A DNA stretch of 64,000 nucleotides from positions 31,144-95,143 of the forward strand of contig DATBRV010000141.1 of the NCBI GenBank assembly GCA_036560145.1, in the 5' to 3' direction. Both the position numbers and the translations under genes were made by a program. Below, piece by piece: positions 1-8,105 of this stretch (position 1 is the stretch's first letter; every line of letters begins with the position of its first letter). The notes under the pieces are model-generated. The model was not told where the DNA came from and did no database searches. It was given only the letters and a program-made list of their open reading frames with translations. Source of the stretch: DATBRV01 sp036560145. GTDB taxonomy: Bacteria; Myxococcota_A; UBA9160; SMWR01.

Positions 1-79
1 ACTCGGGATGCGGGTAACCGTTCTTCTCGTAGTGCTCGGCGGTCGCGATGTCGAGGGTGTGGAGATCCAATTCACGCAT
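1..79 (-). CDS. Cytochrome P450, N-terminal fragment (cut by window edge)
   Basis: Only the first 26 codons lie in the window; the gene runs off the left edge. The start is ATG at 79-77 on the minus strand, with AGGAG nine bases upstream. The peptide ends in the motif NGYPHPE, typical of the N-terminus of soluble bacterial P450s, where it precedes the conserved LRRxxPV segment. That segment and the heme-binding Cys lie outside the window. P450s of the CYP124/125/142 type start sterol side-chain oxidation and would suit the steroid operon about 13 kb away, but the fragment is too short to assign a subfamily. It is divergent from the epoxide-hydrolase-like gene to its right. Confidence 0.5.
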   Translation of the reverse strand, partial: MRELDLHTLDIATAEHYEKNGYPHPE

Positions 80-167
80 GTCGGACGGCTCCTGGCCATG
101 CCCGTCGTCGAGAAGGCCCTCATGCTACCCTGCCGCCCGCACGCCCGCCGGCCCACGCGAGGAGCCC

Positions 168-575
168 ATGAGCCAGAACCAGAGCCGCCTTCGCCAGCTG
201 TTCCGGGATCTCGATCGCCTCGACTTCGACGCCGTGGCGGCGCATTGCGCGGAAGACTGCGTCTACGAGGACGTCCCCTACGAGGCCGCCACCGTGCGCG
301 GCCGCGCCGCGATCCAGGCCAAGCTCGCGCTCGGCCTCGGCAACCTCGAGCGGCTCCCGACCACGATCCACGAGCTGATCGAGCAGGGCGACACCATCCT
401 GGTCGAGCGCACGGAGGTCTGGCACCACAAGAGCGGAGAACGCGCGACGCTGCGGGTGGCCGCCGTCTTCAAGTTCCGCGACGGCGAGCTGACGCTCTGG
501 CGCGACTACTGGGACGCCCGCACGCTGCTCTCGCAGCAGCCCGCCGACTGGTTGCCGGAGATCCCGAGGCTCTGA
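168..575 (+). CDS. Limonene-1,2-epoxide hydrolase / SnoaL-like family protein
   Basis: A 135-residue single-domain protein of the NTF2-like cone fold, the usual length for limonene-epoxide hydrolases. The family signature WRDYWD is at residues 111-116 after DGELTL, and ERTE is at 80-83. Compared with the Rhodococcus enzyme (Tyr53, Asn55, Arg99, Asp101, Asp132), Tyr33, Arg81 and Asp113 are kept, but Asn becomes Asp35 and the acidic partner becomes Glu83. Epoxide hydrolysis is therefore plausible but not certain; a general SnoaL-like role is the alternative. A longer in-frame ORF begins upstream, but the ATG at 168 has a GAGGAG ribosome site and fits the family N-terminus. A GNAT gene follows two bases after the stop. 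Confidence 0.75.
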   Translation: MSQNQSRLRQLFRDLDRLDFDAVAAHCAEDCVYEDVPYEAATVRGRAAIQAKLALGLGNLERLPTTIHELIEQGDTILVERTEVWHHKSGERATLRVAAVFKFRDGELTLWRDYWDARTLLSQQPADWLPEIPRL

Positions 576-577
576 GC

Positions 578-1024
578 ATGCAGGCCCCGTTCCGGCCGGC
601 CACGATCGCGGACGAAGCGGTGCTGCTCGAGCTGATGGGCGAGTTCTACCGGCACGAGGGCATGGAATTTGCCGAGCCCGCGGCGCGGGCGGCCCTGCGC
701 GGCGTGCTCGACGATCCCTCGCACGGGCGCGCGGTCCTCATCGAGATGGATGGGGCGGTCGCCGGCTACCTGGTGGTCTGCTTCGGCTGGAGCCTCGAGT
801 TCCAGGGCCGCGACGCCTTCGTCGACGAGCTCTACCTGCGCGAACGGTTTCGCGGGCAGGGCATCGGCACGCGCGCGCTGGAGGTGGCGGCGGAGCTGTG
901 CCGGAGCAGCGGCGTGCGCGCGCTCCACCTCGAGGTCGAGCGGCGCAACACCCGCGCGCAGGCGGTCTACCGGCGGGCGGGATTCGTCGACCGCGAGTTC
1001 TACCTGATGACGCGCCGGCTCTAG
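578..1024 (+). CDS. GNAT-family N-acetyltransferase
   Basis: A 148-residue acetyl-CoA-dependent acetyltransferase of the GNAT fold. The acetyl-CoA pyrophosphate loop FRGQGIG is at residues 91-97, and the C-terminal NTRAQAVYRRAGF segment is the conserved motif B that ends in the usual G-F turn. The substrate cannot be told from the sequence. The start ATG lies two bases after the preceding stop, so the two genes are probably co-transcribed. The end overlaps the convergent SIMPL-domain gene by four bases. Confidence 0.85.
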   Translation: MQAPFRPATIADEAVLLELMGEFYRHEGMEFAEPAARAALRGVLDDPSHGRAVLIEMDGAVAGYLVVCFGWSLEFQGRDAFVDELYLRERFRGQGIGTRALEVAAELCRSSGVRALHLEVERRNTRAQAVYRRAGFVDREFYLMTRRL

Positions 1025-1755
1025 TCGAGCCCGAAGCTGACGGTCACCACCGCGCGGACCGTCTTCTCGATCGACGAAGTGTCGTACATGCCCTCGCCGG
1101 AGATCTCGGTCGAGTGGGCCGGCGTGATCTGGAAGACTCCCTGCGTGGCCCAGCTGAGCTCGCCGAGCTTCGCGCCCGTCTTGTCGGCGATCTCGCCCGC
1201 CCGCAGCCGCGCGTCGGCCGACGCCGCCCCGAGCATCTCGATCTTGAGGTCGTCGAGCGCCGTGTAATAGAAGCTTGGCGCGAAGGAGGCGAGCTCGACA
1301 CCGTCCCGGATCAACCCGGTCACTTCCTTCGAGACCTTTTCGACGAGCGTCACGTCCTTCGAGGAGAGCGTGAGCGTCTGACCGAGCTCGTAGAGCTCGA
1401 CCTCGTTGGTGAAGTAGCCCTGCTCGCCCTGGCGGAAGCGCGTCTGGATCGAGACGGGGGAGACCGAGATCTGCTCGCGCGTGATTCCGGCCTCGCCGAG
1501 GAAGGCGAGCACGCGCGCGAGGTCGGCCTCGATCTTCCCGTAGGCCGCCGGCATCTCGCGGGAACGCGAGGTGAGCGAGCCGGTCCAGATCGCGAAATCC
1601 GAGCGGATCGGGCGCTGCGCGAAGCCCTTCACCGTGACGCTGCGCGAAGCGCCGCGGACGTCGCGCACGACGCTGCCCGCGTAGAGGGCGATGGCGAAGA
1701 GCCCCGCCACCAGGACGAGGGCGGCGGCGGATCTGCGCTCGGGTGCTTCGGCCAT
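1021..1755 (-). CDS. SIMPL (DUF541) domain protein
   Basis: A 244-residue protein with one N-terminal membrane segment (about residues 9-29, an uncleaved signal anchor) followed by a SIMPL/DUF541 domain: SVTVKGFAQRPIRSD near the start, and a C-terminal VVTVSFGLD strand. Members sit in the periplasm or outer membrane and form multimeric barrels; their function is poorly known. The ORF extends further upstream, but the ATG at 1755 follows a GAGGAG ribosome site and places the anchor near the N-terminus. It lies downstream of the dipeptidase and lipoprotein genes on the same strand, 66 bp apart. Confidence 0.8.
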   Translation of the reverse strand: MAEAPERRSAAALVLVAGLFAIALYAGSVVRDVRGASRSVTVKGFAQRPIRSDFAIWTGSLTSRSREMPAAYGKIEADLARVLAFLGEAGITREQISVSPVSIQTRFRQGEQGYFTNEVELYELGQTLTLSSKDVTLVEKVSKEVTGLIRDGVELASFAPSFYYTALDDLKIEMLGAASADARLRAGEIADKTGAKLGELSWATQGVFQITPAHSTEISGEGMYDTSSIEKTVRAVVTVSFGLD

Positions 1756-1821
1756 GCGGCTCCTCCTCGCTGCCCGCGCTCCGGAAGGGCGCGGCAGAGA
1801 GTATCCCGCTCCCGGCAAAGT

Positions 1822-2451
1822 TCACTCTTGCAGGGCGGCGATCGCCGTGCGCCCGATCGCGTCGCGCGCGAGATCGCGCGCGGCCACGCGGTCGGGAGCG
1901 CGGGTCGTGAGGGACGTGACGGCGAACGCCCGCCTGGCATCGATCGGGCGCGAGTAGTGCGCGAAGGCGCCGCCCGACTCGAGCGAGAGCGCGCGGTGGT
2001 ACCACTCCCGCCCGTGGGAATCGAGCACGAGCCCCCACGTGCTTCCCGGCGGCGGCGCGTCGCCGGGCGCGCCTTCGAGCCTCGCCCGGTAGACCGCAAG
2101 CGCGACCCCGGCGAGCGGCGGCTCGAGCTCGAGCAGCCAGAAGTCGAGGAAGACGGTGCAGGCTTCCTCCGGCTCGCGGTCTTCGCGCGCGCAGTCGTAG
2201 GCGTAGCCCGCGAGGCGCGTCTCGCTCACCCCGGATTCGGCGGGAGCCAGGGCGGCCGCCGCGCCGTCCCGGGCGCCCGCGGGCGCCGCTGGCTCGTCGG
2301 GAAACGCGTACCGGATCATGCTCGCGCCGACGGGGATCTGCGCCGCGGTCCACGTGAAGGGCCGGAGGTCGACGACGGACTCGACGGGCCCGCGGGCGCA
2401 CGCGGCCGAGAGGATCGCGGCGAGCACGCCGGCAGCGCGCGGAACGCTCAT
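1822..2451 (-). CDS. Predicted lipoprotein of unknown function
   Basis: A 209-residue protein with a lipoprotein signal: a short hydrophobic N-terminus and lipobox LSAAC at residues 14-18. The mature part has no motif I recognise; it includes a segment with two cysteines (CAREDREPEEAC). Its ATG overlaps the stop of the upstream membrane dipeptidase gene (ATGA), so the two are translationally coupled. Export to the inner leaflet of the outer membrane is inferred from the lipobox. Confidence 0.65.
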   Translation of the reverse strand: MSVPRAAGVLAAILSAACARGPVESVVDLRPFTWTAAQIPVGASMIRYAFPDEPAAPAGARDGAAAALAPAESGVSETRLAGYAYDCAREDREPEEACTVFLDFWLLELEPPLAGVALAVYRARLEGAPGDAPPPGSTWGLVLDSHGREWYHRALSLESGGAFAHYSRPIDARRAFAVTSLTTRAPDRVAARDLARDAIGRTAIAALQE

Positions 2452-3611
2452 CGCTCGGGCAGCACCTCGCGCAGCACCCGCACGACGTTGCCGCCGAGAA
2501 TCTTGCGGATCGACGCTTCCGGGAAGCCGTCCTCGAGCAGCTGCTGCGTCAGCGCGGCGAGCTGGCTGGTGTCGAAGCCGACCGTCGTCGCGCCGTCGTA
2601 ATCGGAGCCCAGGCCGACGTGATCGTCGCCCACCAGCGAGACGACGTGGCGCATCGCGGCCACCACCTGGCGCGGCTCGCGGCCGCAGACCGCCGTCTCC
2701 CAGTAGCCGATGCCGATCACGCCGCCCCCCGCCGCGATCGCGCGCACATGCTCGTCCGAGAGCGTGCGCTCGCTCGGACAGGTGCCCTTCACGCCGCCGT
2801 GCGAGACCACGGTGGGCCGGGTCGCCATCGCGAGCACCTCGTCGATGGCGGCGGGCGAGACGTGGGCGAGGTCGATCAGGACTCCGCGCTCCTCCATCCC
2901 TCGCACCAGCGCGCGGCCGAGCTCCGTGAGCCCGCCCTTCCGGGCGCCGTGCGCCGAGCCCGCGAACTCGTTGTCAAAAAAATGTGTGAGGCCGATCATC
3001 CGGAAGCCCCGGGCCACGACGACGTCGAGGTTCGCGAGGTCTCCCTCCAGCGCGTGGGCGCCCTCGATCCCGAGCAGCGCGCCGATCGGCTTCCCGCTTT
3101 GCGCGCGCCGCAGGAGCAGGGCGTCGAGATCGGCGCGGGTGCGCACCAGCACCAGCGCCCCGCCGGAGCCGGCGATGGTCTTCTCCAGGCGATCGGCCTG
3201 GAGCTCCGCGCGTCCCAGCGGACCGCGCCAGGCGAACGGGGAGATCTGAGCGAGTCCGAGCAGCGTGAGCAGATCGAAGGCGTCGCTCTCGTTGCGCTCG
3301 ATGTTGAGGCCGAGGGGGACGACGGTGGCGGCCGTGAAGAACTGAAGCCCCACGCCGCCCTCCTGGAGACGCGGCAGGTCGACGTGACCAACACTGGATC
3401 GCGCCAGGAGGTCCCGCCCCGTCAGCAGGGAATCGGCGTGCATGTCGGCGACCAGGCTGGAGGCGTGGAGCGCCCGCGCCGCCGGCGAGACCTCCGGCAA
3501 CGCCACCGGATCGAGCCGGTTCAGGAAGCGCTCGACCACGCGGCCCACGCCGAAGAACGCGAGCAGCAGCAGCGCGAGGAGGAGGCCGAGCTTCCGGCCG
3601 AGTCCGCTCAT
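2448..3611 (-). CDS. Membrane dipeptidase (renal dipeptidase, peptidase M19)
   Basis: A 387-residue zinc dipeptidase of the amidohydrolase fold. An N-terminal hydrophobic anchor (about residues 8-22) puts the enzyme on the periplasmic side. Family zinc ligands are visible: HAD at 58-60, bridging Glu183 in GIEGAHALEG, His250 in DLAHVS and His271 in SHGG. The second catalytic Asp is likely in GSDYDG. M19 enzymes cleave dipeptides, often with a D-residue or dehydro residue at the C-terminus. The ORF extends to 3695, but the ATG at 3611 places the anchor at the N-terminus. The gene contains a run of seven A/T bases (2976-2982) coding two Phe with TTT, unlike the surrounding codon use. Confidence 0.88.
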   Translation of the reverse strand: MSGLGRKLGLLLALLLLAFFGVGRVVERFLNRLDPVALPEVSPAARALHASSLVADMHADSLLTGRDLLARSSVGHVDLPRLQEGGVGLQFFTAATVVPLGLNIERNESDAFDLLTLLGLAQISPFAWRGPLGRAELQADRLEKTIAGSGGALVLVRTRADLDALLLRRAQSGKPIGALLGIEGAHALEGDLANLDVVVARGFRMIGLTHFFDNEFAGSAHGARKGGLTELGRALVRGMEERGVLIDLAHVSPAAIDEVLAMATRPTVVSHGGVKGTCPSERTLSDEHVRAIAAGGGVIGIGYWETAVCGREPRQVVAAMRHVVSLVGDDHVGLGSDYDGATTVGFDTSQLAALTQQLLEDGFPEASIRKILGGNVVRVLREVLPER

Positions 3612-3728
3612 GCGCCGCGCTGGAAGAAGGTCTGGGCCACGGAAGGCGTCTCCGGTGTCGCCCGTCGGGTGCGGCGCGGCGGCCGATCTTATCACGCCGG
3701 GCGCGCGCGCAGGCGGAGCTCCGCCGGA

Positions 3729-4145
3729 CTACCGCCAGCCGATCACGCGGTAGCCCTTCTCCGCCAGGCATTCCTCGACGAAGCCCTTCTGGAGCGGAGC
3801 GGGCTCGCGCGAGCGGAAGAGGCCGCGCAGCAGACCGCGCGTGCCGCCCATGCCGGCGCCGAGCGCCGCGCCGCGCCCGGGATGCCCGAGGATCGCCCCG
3901 CCGACGGCGCCCACCGCCGCGCCTCCCGCCGCGCCCGCGGCGGCGCTGCCCGCCGCCCGCGCGCCGGGCTTCGCGTCGTAGCCGTAGGCCGCGGCGCGCT
4001 CCTGGCACTGCGCGACGTCATCGGCCGCCGCGGCACCCGCCGACTGGTAGCGGGCGTTTGGATAGAGCACGGGGCGCTTCGGCGCGCAGGCGACCGCGAG
4101 CGGCAACAGGCAGGCGAGAGCGCAGGCGCGAGACGCGCGTCGCAT
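3729..4145 (-). CDS. Small lipoprotein with glycine-zipper segment
   Basis: A 138-residue protein with a lipoprotein signal (lipobox LAVAC near residue 20) and a central Ala/Gly-rich stretch with GxxxG spacing (GAAGGAAVGAVGGAILG). This resembles the glycine-zipper segments of Gram-negative outer-membrane lipoproteins such as the SlyB/Pcp family. The C-terminus carries GFVEECLAEKGYRV, a pattern shared by many small lipoproteins of unknown role. The ATG at 4145 has an AGAGGA ribosome site; the longer upstream ORF would bury the signal peptide. Confidence 0.7.
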   Translation of the reverse strand: MRRASRACALACLLPLAVACAPKRPVLYPNARYQSAGAAAADDVAQCQERAAAYGYDAKPGARAAGSAAAGAAGGAAVGAVGGAILGHPGRGAALGAGMGGTRGLLRGLFRSREPAPLQKGFVEECLAEKGYRVIGWR

Positions 4146-4233
4146 GCGGATCCTCTCCGGCCCCGGCTGGCGGCCAGGGACTCGGACGCTCGTGTCAACC
4201 CGCGCGCGGCCCTCCGGTTGCGCGGTCACCTCC

Positions 4234-5289
4234 TCAGCCGAGGGCCGCGCCCAGCAGGCGCTCGACCAGGGCCCCCCCGAGCCAGGAGCCGACGGGAATC
4301 GCCAGATAGAGGAGGAAGCGCAGGCGCATGCTGGCGTCGAAGGGCCATTCCCTCGCGGAGTCGACCAGCCCCCTCCAGGCGATCAGATCGGCGAGGCCCG
4401 CGCTCGCCTCCCGGCGCGCGATCGCCGAGCCGGCGAGCGCCGCGGGCTCGCCCCGGATCGCGGCGACCACGCGGGCGAGCTCGGCCGCCTTCGCCTCCCG
4501 GATCCGGCGGTGCACGCCGAACACGGGCAACAGCAGCGCGGCGGTCGCGATGGCGACGCAGATCAGCGCCAGCAGCGCGATCGGAAGGGCGAAGGATCGG
4601 TCCATCGCGTTCAAGGCGAAGAACGAGGGCATCAGCAGCCAGAGGAGCGCGAAGAGCAGACCCTGCCGTCCGAAGGGCGCGAGCGGAGCGAGATCGAGAA
4701 GATCGATGCGCGGGAGCCCTTGCGCGAGCTCCGAGAAGCGCCGCGAGATCCCGAGCGTGGTGTCGACGAAACGGCCGAGGCCGAAGCAGAAGAGCGCCCC
4801 CACGAACCAGGCCCAGGCGTTCTCCGCGTGCCAGTAGCCGGCGCGCAGGTAGAGGCCCGGGTCGCGATCGATGGCGAGGCCCGCGATCGGCGCCAGCAGC
4901 AGCCCGAGCCAGCCGGCGGCACGGCGGCGCCGCCCGTCGACGGGCGCGAAGCGTGCGGCGAGCGGCGGCGATTCGCTCGCGCCCAGCAGCGGAAGCAGCG
5001 CCTGGAAGTTCCGCCGCGCGCCGATCTTCGCGTAACGCTCGGCGGTGGGCACGAAGGCCGCAAGGATCAAGAGCACGACGCCGAGCCGCGCGTCGCGCTC
5101 CTCCCAGAAGGACTCGTCCCCTGCCAGGAACTCCGAGAGGCCTCCGAAGGCGGCCGAGAGCAGCACGAACGAGGCGAGCAGGGCGATCGCGATGCCGACG
5201 CCGATCCAGACCGGCGCCACCGGAAGCGCATCGAAGAGCCGATCGCTCCAGGAGTCGCTGATCGTGTCGCCGTTCGCCGCCTCGGCCAC
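4234..5289 (-). CDS. Multi-spanning membrane protein of unknown function
   Basis: About 351 residues with roughly six hydrophobic segments (near residues 28-50, 70-85, 130-145, 165-180, 215-265 and the C-terminus) separated by charged loops such as HRRIREAKAAELARVV. I recognise no catalytic motif or family. GTG at 5289 is preferred because TAGG lies ten bases upstream; TTG at 5295 is an alternative only two codons longer. It is divergent from the phosphotransferase gene with 145 bp between them. Confidence 0.6.
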   Translation of the reverse strand: MAEAANGDTISDSWSDRLFDALPVAPVWIGVGIAIALLASFVLLSAAFGGLSEFLAGDESFWEERDARLGVVLLILAAFVPTAERYAKIGARRNFQALLPLLGASESPPLAARFAPVDGRRRRAAGWLGLLLAPIAGLAIDRDPGLYLRAGYWHAENAWAWFVGALFCFGLGRFVDTTLGISRRFSELAQGLPRIDLLDLAPLAPFGRQGLLFALLWLLMPSFFALNAMDRSFALPIALLALICVAIATAALLLPVFGVHRRIREAKAAELARVVAAIRGEPAALAGSAIARREASAGLADLIAWRGLVDSAREWPFDASMRLRFLLYLAIPVGSWLGGALVERLLGAALG

Positions 5290-5434
5290 CCGCAAAGCCT
5301 ACCCGACGGATTCCCTCCCGGCGCGGCGAGCCGGTCCCGAGCTTGACGCGGCAACCCGCGCTGTGCTCGAATCGCGCGCGAGGAGACCCCGCCCTGCTTC
5401 GTCACGCGCGCGGGACCGTCCCGACGATTCCGAC

Positions 5435-6310
5435 ATGGTGATTCCGACGGCCGAGGAGCTCGAGCGGGCGCTCGCCGGCGACCTCGCGTGGGCGCGATCC
5501 GAGCTGGGCTCGGAGATCGTCGAGGTGGCGCCCGTCTCTCCCTTGCGCGGCCGGGATCGGCCGCGCGCCGCCTTCCGTCTCCGGCTGGCCGACGGCCGCC
5601 AGCTGAAGCTGCGCCGGCTGCGCAGCGCCGAGCGTGCGGCGGAGCTGGCCCGGCTGACCGCGCACCTGCGCGAGCTCGGGATTCCGCAGGTCGTCCTGCT
5701 GCGGGCGGAGGTGCTGGCGGTGGAGTGGCTCGACGGGACGCCGCTGCGCGAGGGCGCCGGCTACACAGAGCGGATCGAGGAGGCCGGACGGCTGCTGGGT
5801 CGGATCCACGCCACGCCGGCGTTCGAGGGACTCGCCTTGCCGGTCCTGCGGCCGACGGCCGCGGAGCTGCTCGCCATGCGCGAGGAGCTGGCGTTCCTGG
5901 TGCGGGAGGGAAGGCTCGCCGCCGCGATGGCGGAGCGGCTCGCGCAGGCGGCTCGCGAGCGGGATCCGGGCCGCGCGCTCCACGGCGTCATGCACGGCGA
6001 CTTCTGCGCCGAGAACTTCGTGATCGACGGCGACGCTCGCCTGCGGGTGGTCGACAACGAAGGGCTCGAGGTGGGGCCGCTCGCCCTGGATCTCGCGCGC
6101 ACCGTGTCGCGCTGGCCGATGCCGGAGAGCGCCTGGGTCCGTTTTCTCGCGGCCTACCGATCCGCCGGGGGAATCTCCGTCGAGGGCGAGGAGCTCGCGA
6201 TCTGGCGGATCCGGACCCTCGTGAGGAGCGCGTGGTATCGGGTCGGCTATCGACTGGCCGGGGACGCCGACGCGGTCGCGAGGCTGCGGACTCTGACCGA
6301 AGCTCTATAG
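5435..6310 (+). CDS. Aminoglycoside-phosphotransferase-like kinase (APH/choline-kinase fold)
   Basis: A 291-residue small-molecule kinase of the APH fold. The catalytic loop is HGDFCAENFVID (around residues 188-199), matching HxDxxxxN; the metal-binding aspartate follows in VVDNEG, where DNE replaces the usual DFE/DWE. The N-lobe is short and the nucleotide loop weak, as in other divergent family members. The substrate is unknown; lipopolysaccharide- or nucleoside-type kinases are possible because a glycosyltransferase follows 52 bp downstream. The ORF continues upstream, but the ATG at 5435 gives a family-like N-terminus. An antibiotic-resistance role is not implied. Confidence 0.7.
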   Translation: MVIPTAEELERALAGDLAWARSELGSEIVEVAPVSPLRGRDRPRAAFRLRLADGRQLKLRRLRSAERAAELARLTAHLRELGIPQVVLLRAEVLAVEWLDGTPLREGAGYTERIEEAGRLLGRIHATPAFEGLALPVLRPTAAELLAMREELAFLVREGRLAAAMAERLAQAARERDPGRALHGVMHGDFCAENFVIDGDARLRVVDNEGLEVGPLALDLARTVSRWPMPESAWVRFLAAYRSAGGISVEGEELAIWRIRTLVRSAWYRVGYRLAGDADAVARLRTLTEAL

Positions 6311-6362
6311 TGAGCCCTCTCACGGGGAGCGGAAATCCGGTCCGAGAGGCGGGGCGGTCTGC

Positions 6363-7265
6363 ATGCACGGGTCCATGCCCTTCGTCTCGGTGGTCGTTCC
6401 CGTCTACAACGATGAACAGAGCCTGCGCAGCTGCCTCGCCGCGCTGCGAGAGCAGACGTATCCCCGCGAGCGCTTCGAGGTCGTGGTCGTCGACAACGCG
6501 TCGACGGACGATCTGCGCCCGATCGTCGCGGCCTTCCCGGGCTTTCGCCTCGAGCGGGAGGATCGCCCCGGCTCCTACGCCGCCCGCAACCAGGGAATCG
6601 CCTCCAGCAAGGGCCAGATCCTCGCGTTCACCGATTCCGATTGCCTGCCGGATCCCGGCTGGATCGAGGCGGGGGTCCGGGCGCTGGAGACGCGTCCGCG
6701 CTGCGGGGCGGTCGGCGGCCGGATCGAGATGGTCGCGCGCGACCCGCAGCGGATCACGCCGTTCGACCTGCACGATCTCGTCTGGGGCATGCCGCAGCGC
6801 GTCTACGTCGAGCGCTACGGCCTCGCGGCGACCGCGAATCTGTTCGTCCATCGCTCGGTCTTCGATCGGATCGGCACGTTCGACGCCTCGTTCAAGTCCT
6901 GCGGCGACTGCGAGTGGTCGTTCCGTTGCGAGGCGGCCGGCGTCCGGCTCAGTTATGCGGACGAAGCCCGGATCGTCCATCCCACGCGCAGCTCGCTCGG
7001 CGAGTTCGTGCGGCGCCGCCGGCGCATCACCGGCGGATACCATCAGCTGACCCCGATCCTCGCGCGCTCCTACCCGGACAAGGCGTTCGAGATTCCCAGG
7101 ACGCTTCGTCACTCCCTTCACCGGATTCGCCGCAGCCTCTCGCACCGGAGGCTCGGGACCGTCCGGAGCAAGCTCGCGTTCGCCTGCGTCGAGTTGATCC
7201 TGTACGGTGTCAACCTGACGGAGGGCTGGCGCCTGCGGCTCGGCGGTAGTCCCACCCGGAGCTGA
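6363..7265 (+). CDS. Family 2 glycosyltransferase
   Basis: A 300-residue GT-A glycosyltransferase. The N-terminus SVVVPVYND (residues 8-16) is the typical nucleotide-sugar-binding start, followed by VVDNAS and the DSD metal-binding motif in AFTDSDC. Downstream, GDCEWSFR matches the ED/xxW acceptor and base motif region of GT2 enzymes. It probably adds a sugar to a surface glycan or lipid on the cytoplasmic face. A second in-frame Met at residue 5 could also be the start. It ends ten bases before the convergent phyH-type gene. Confidence 0.85.
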   Translation: MHGSMPFVSVVVPVYNDEQSLRSCLAALREQTYPRERFEVVVVDNASTDDLRPIVAAFPGFRLEREDRPGSYAARNQGIASSKGQILAFTDSDCLPDPGWIEAGVRALETRPRCGAVGGRIEMVARDPQRITPFDLHDLVWGMPQRVYVERYGLAATANLFVHRSVFDRIGTFDASFKSCGDCEWSFRCEAAGVRLSYADEARIVHPTRSSLGEFVRRRRRITGGYHQLTPILARSYPDKAFEIPRTLRHSLHRIRRSLSHRRLGTVRSKLAFACVELILYGVNLTEGWRLRLGGSPTRS

Positions 7266-7274
7266 GAGGCGCCT

Positions 7275-8105
7275 TCAGCGCGTCCCGTAGCGGAGACGCA
7301 GCCAGCGGTGCAGCAGGGCGCCGAGACCCTCTCGGAGGCGCCCGATCGGATGGAAGTCGAGCTCGGGAGGCGGGCCGAGCCTGTTGTGTCCGTAGGCGTC
7401 GCTGCCGCGCACCAGCACGGCGCGCCAGTTGCGCAGCGGCAGGCCCTGACCGTCGACCCGCATGCCCGGGTGGATCCGGGTGCTGGTCGCGGTGAAGCGG
7501 ATCGAGATGCCGCTGCGCTCCGTGTCGGATTCGTTCGGATCCGAGCCGTGCACGATAGTCTCGTTGAACAGGAAGAATTGACCCGGCTCGACCTCCATGT
7601 GGACGGCCTCTTCCACGGGTCTGCGCTCGAGCGGCGCGTGGTGGCTGCCGGGGAAGATGCGTACGCAGCCGTTCTTCCGGGTGGTCCGGGTGAAGGCGAG
7701 CCAGGCGGTGATGTTGCGGGGCGGGTCGAGGGCCGGCGTGTTCCGATGTCCGCGGAAATCATGCTCCTGATGCCAGACCACGCGGGCGGCCCCAGGCAGC
7801 TTCCGGAAGATCGTGCTTCGCCAGAGCAGGAGGTCGGGGCCCAGGATCGAGGCCACGCGCTCCACGATCGCCGGCCGGCGGCAGGTCTCGAAGAGCGCCC
7901 GGCAGCCGAGATGGTGGTCCCGCACGGTCCGGAAGCCGTAGACGGGAGAGGGATGCAGCAGCGCCTTCAGGAAGACCGGGTAGCGCTCGGCCATCTCCTC
8001 GGGCGCGAGCGCCGTGAAGGGCCCCAGGAAGCCGTCCCGCTCGAAGCAGGCGAGCTGCTCCGGTGAGAGGCCCTCGGGAGCCGGCGTGGTCGGGTCGCCG
8101 GTCAT
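7275..8105 (-). CDS. Phytanoyl-CoA dioxygenase (PhyH) family protein
   Basis: A 276-residue Fe(II)/2-oxoglutarate oxygenase of the PhyH family. The facial triad appears to be His-x-acid in WHQEHDF (about residues 112-118) and the distal His in IVHGSDPN (about 194), followed by SGISIRF, whose Arg should bind 2-oxoglutarate. HQE means Glu may stand where Asp is more usual, unless the Asp two residues later is the ligand. The substrate is unknown; relatives act on branched acyl-CoAs or natural-product intermediates. Its ATG directly abuts the stop of the upstream aquaporin gene (TAG-ATG), so the two are translationally coupled. Confidence 0.8.
   Translation of the reverse strand: MTGDPTTPAPEGLSPEQLACFERDGFLGPFTALAPEEMAERYPVFLKALLHPSPVYGFRTVRDHHLGCRALFETCRRPAIVERVASILGPDLLLWRSTIFRKLPGAARVVWHQEHDFRGHRNTPALDPPRNITAWLAFTRTTRKNGCVRIFPGSHHAPLERRPVEEAVHMEVEPGQFFLFNETIVHGSDPNESDTERSGISIRFTATSTRIHPGMRVDGQGLPLRNWRAVLVRGSDAYGHNRLGPPPELDFHPIGRLREGLGALLHRWLRLRYGTR

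Noticed and set aside
2619..5261. Plus-strand frame of 880 codons over the dipeptidase and lipoprotein genes
   Set aside because: Low-complexity Arg/Pro/Ala composition, and it runs opposite three genes with recognisable signals.
5435..6310. Reading the phosphotransferase as an aminoglycoside-resistance gene
   Set aside because: Only the general APH-fold catalytic loop is shared; no resistance-specific features are visible.
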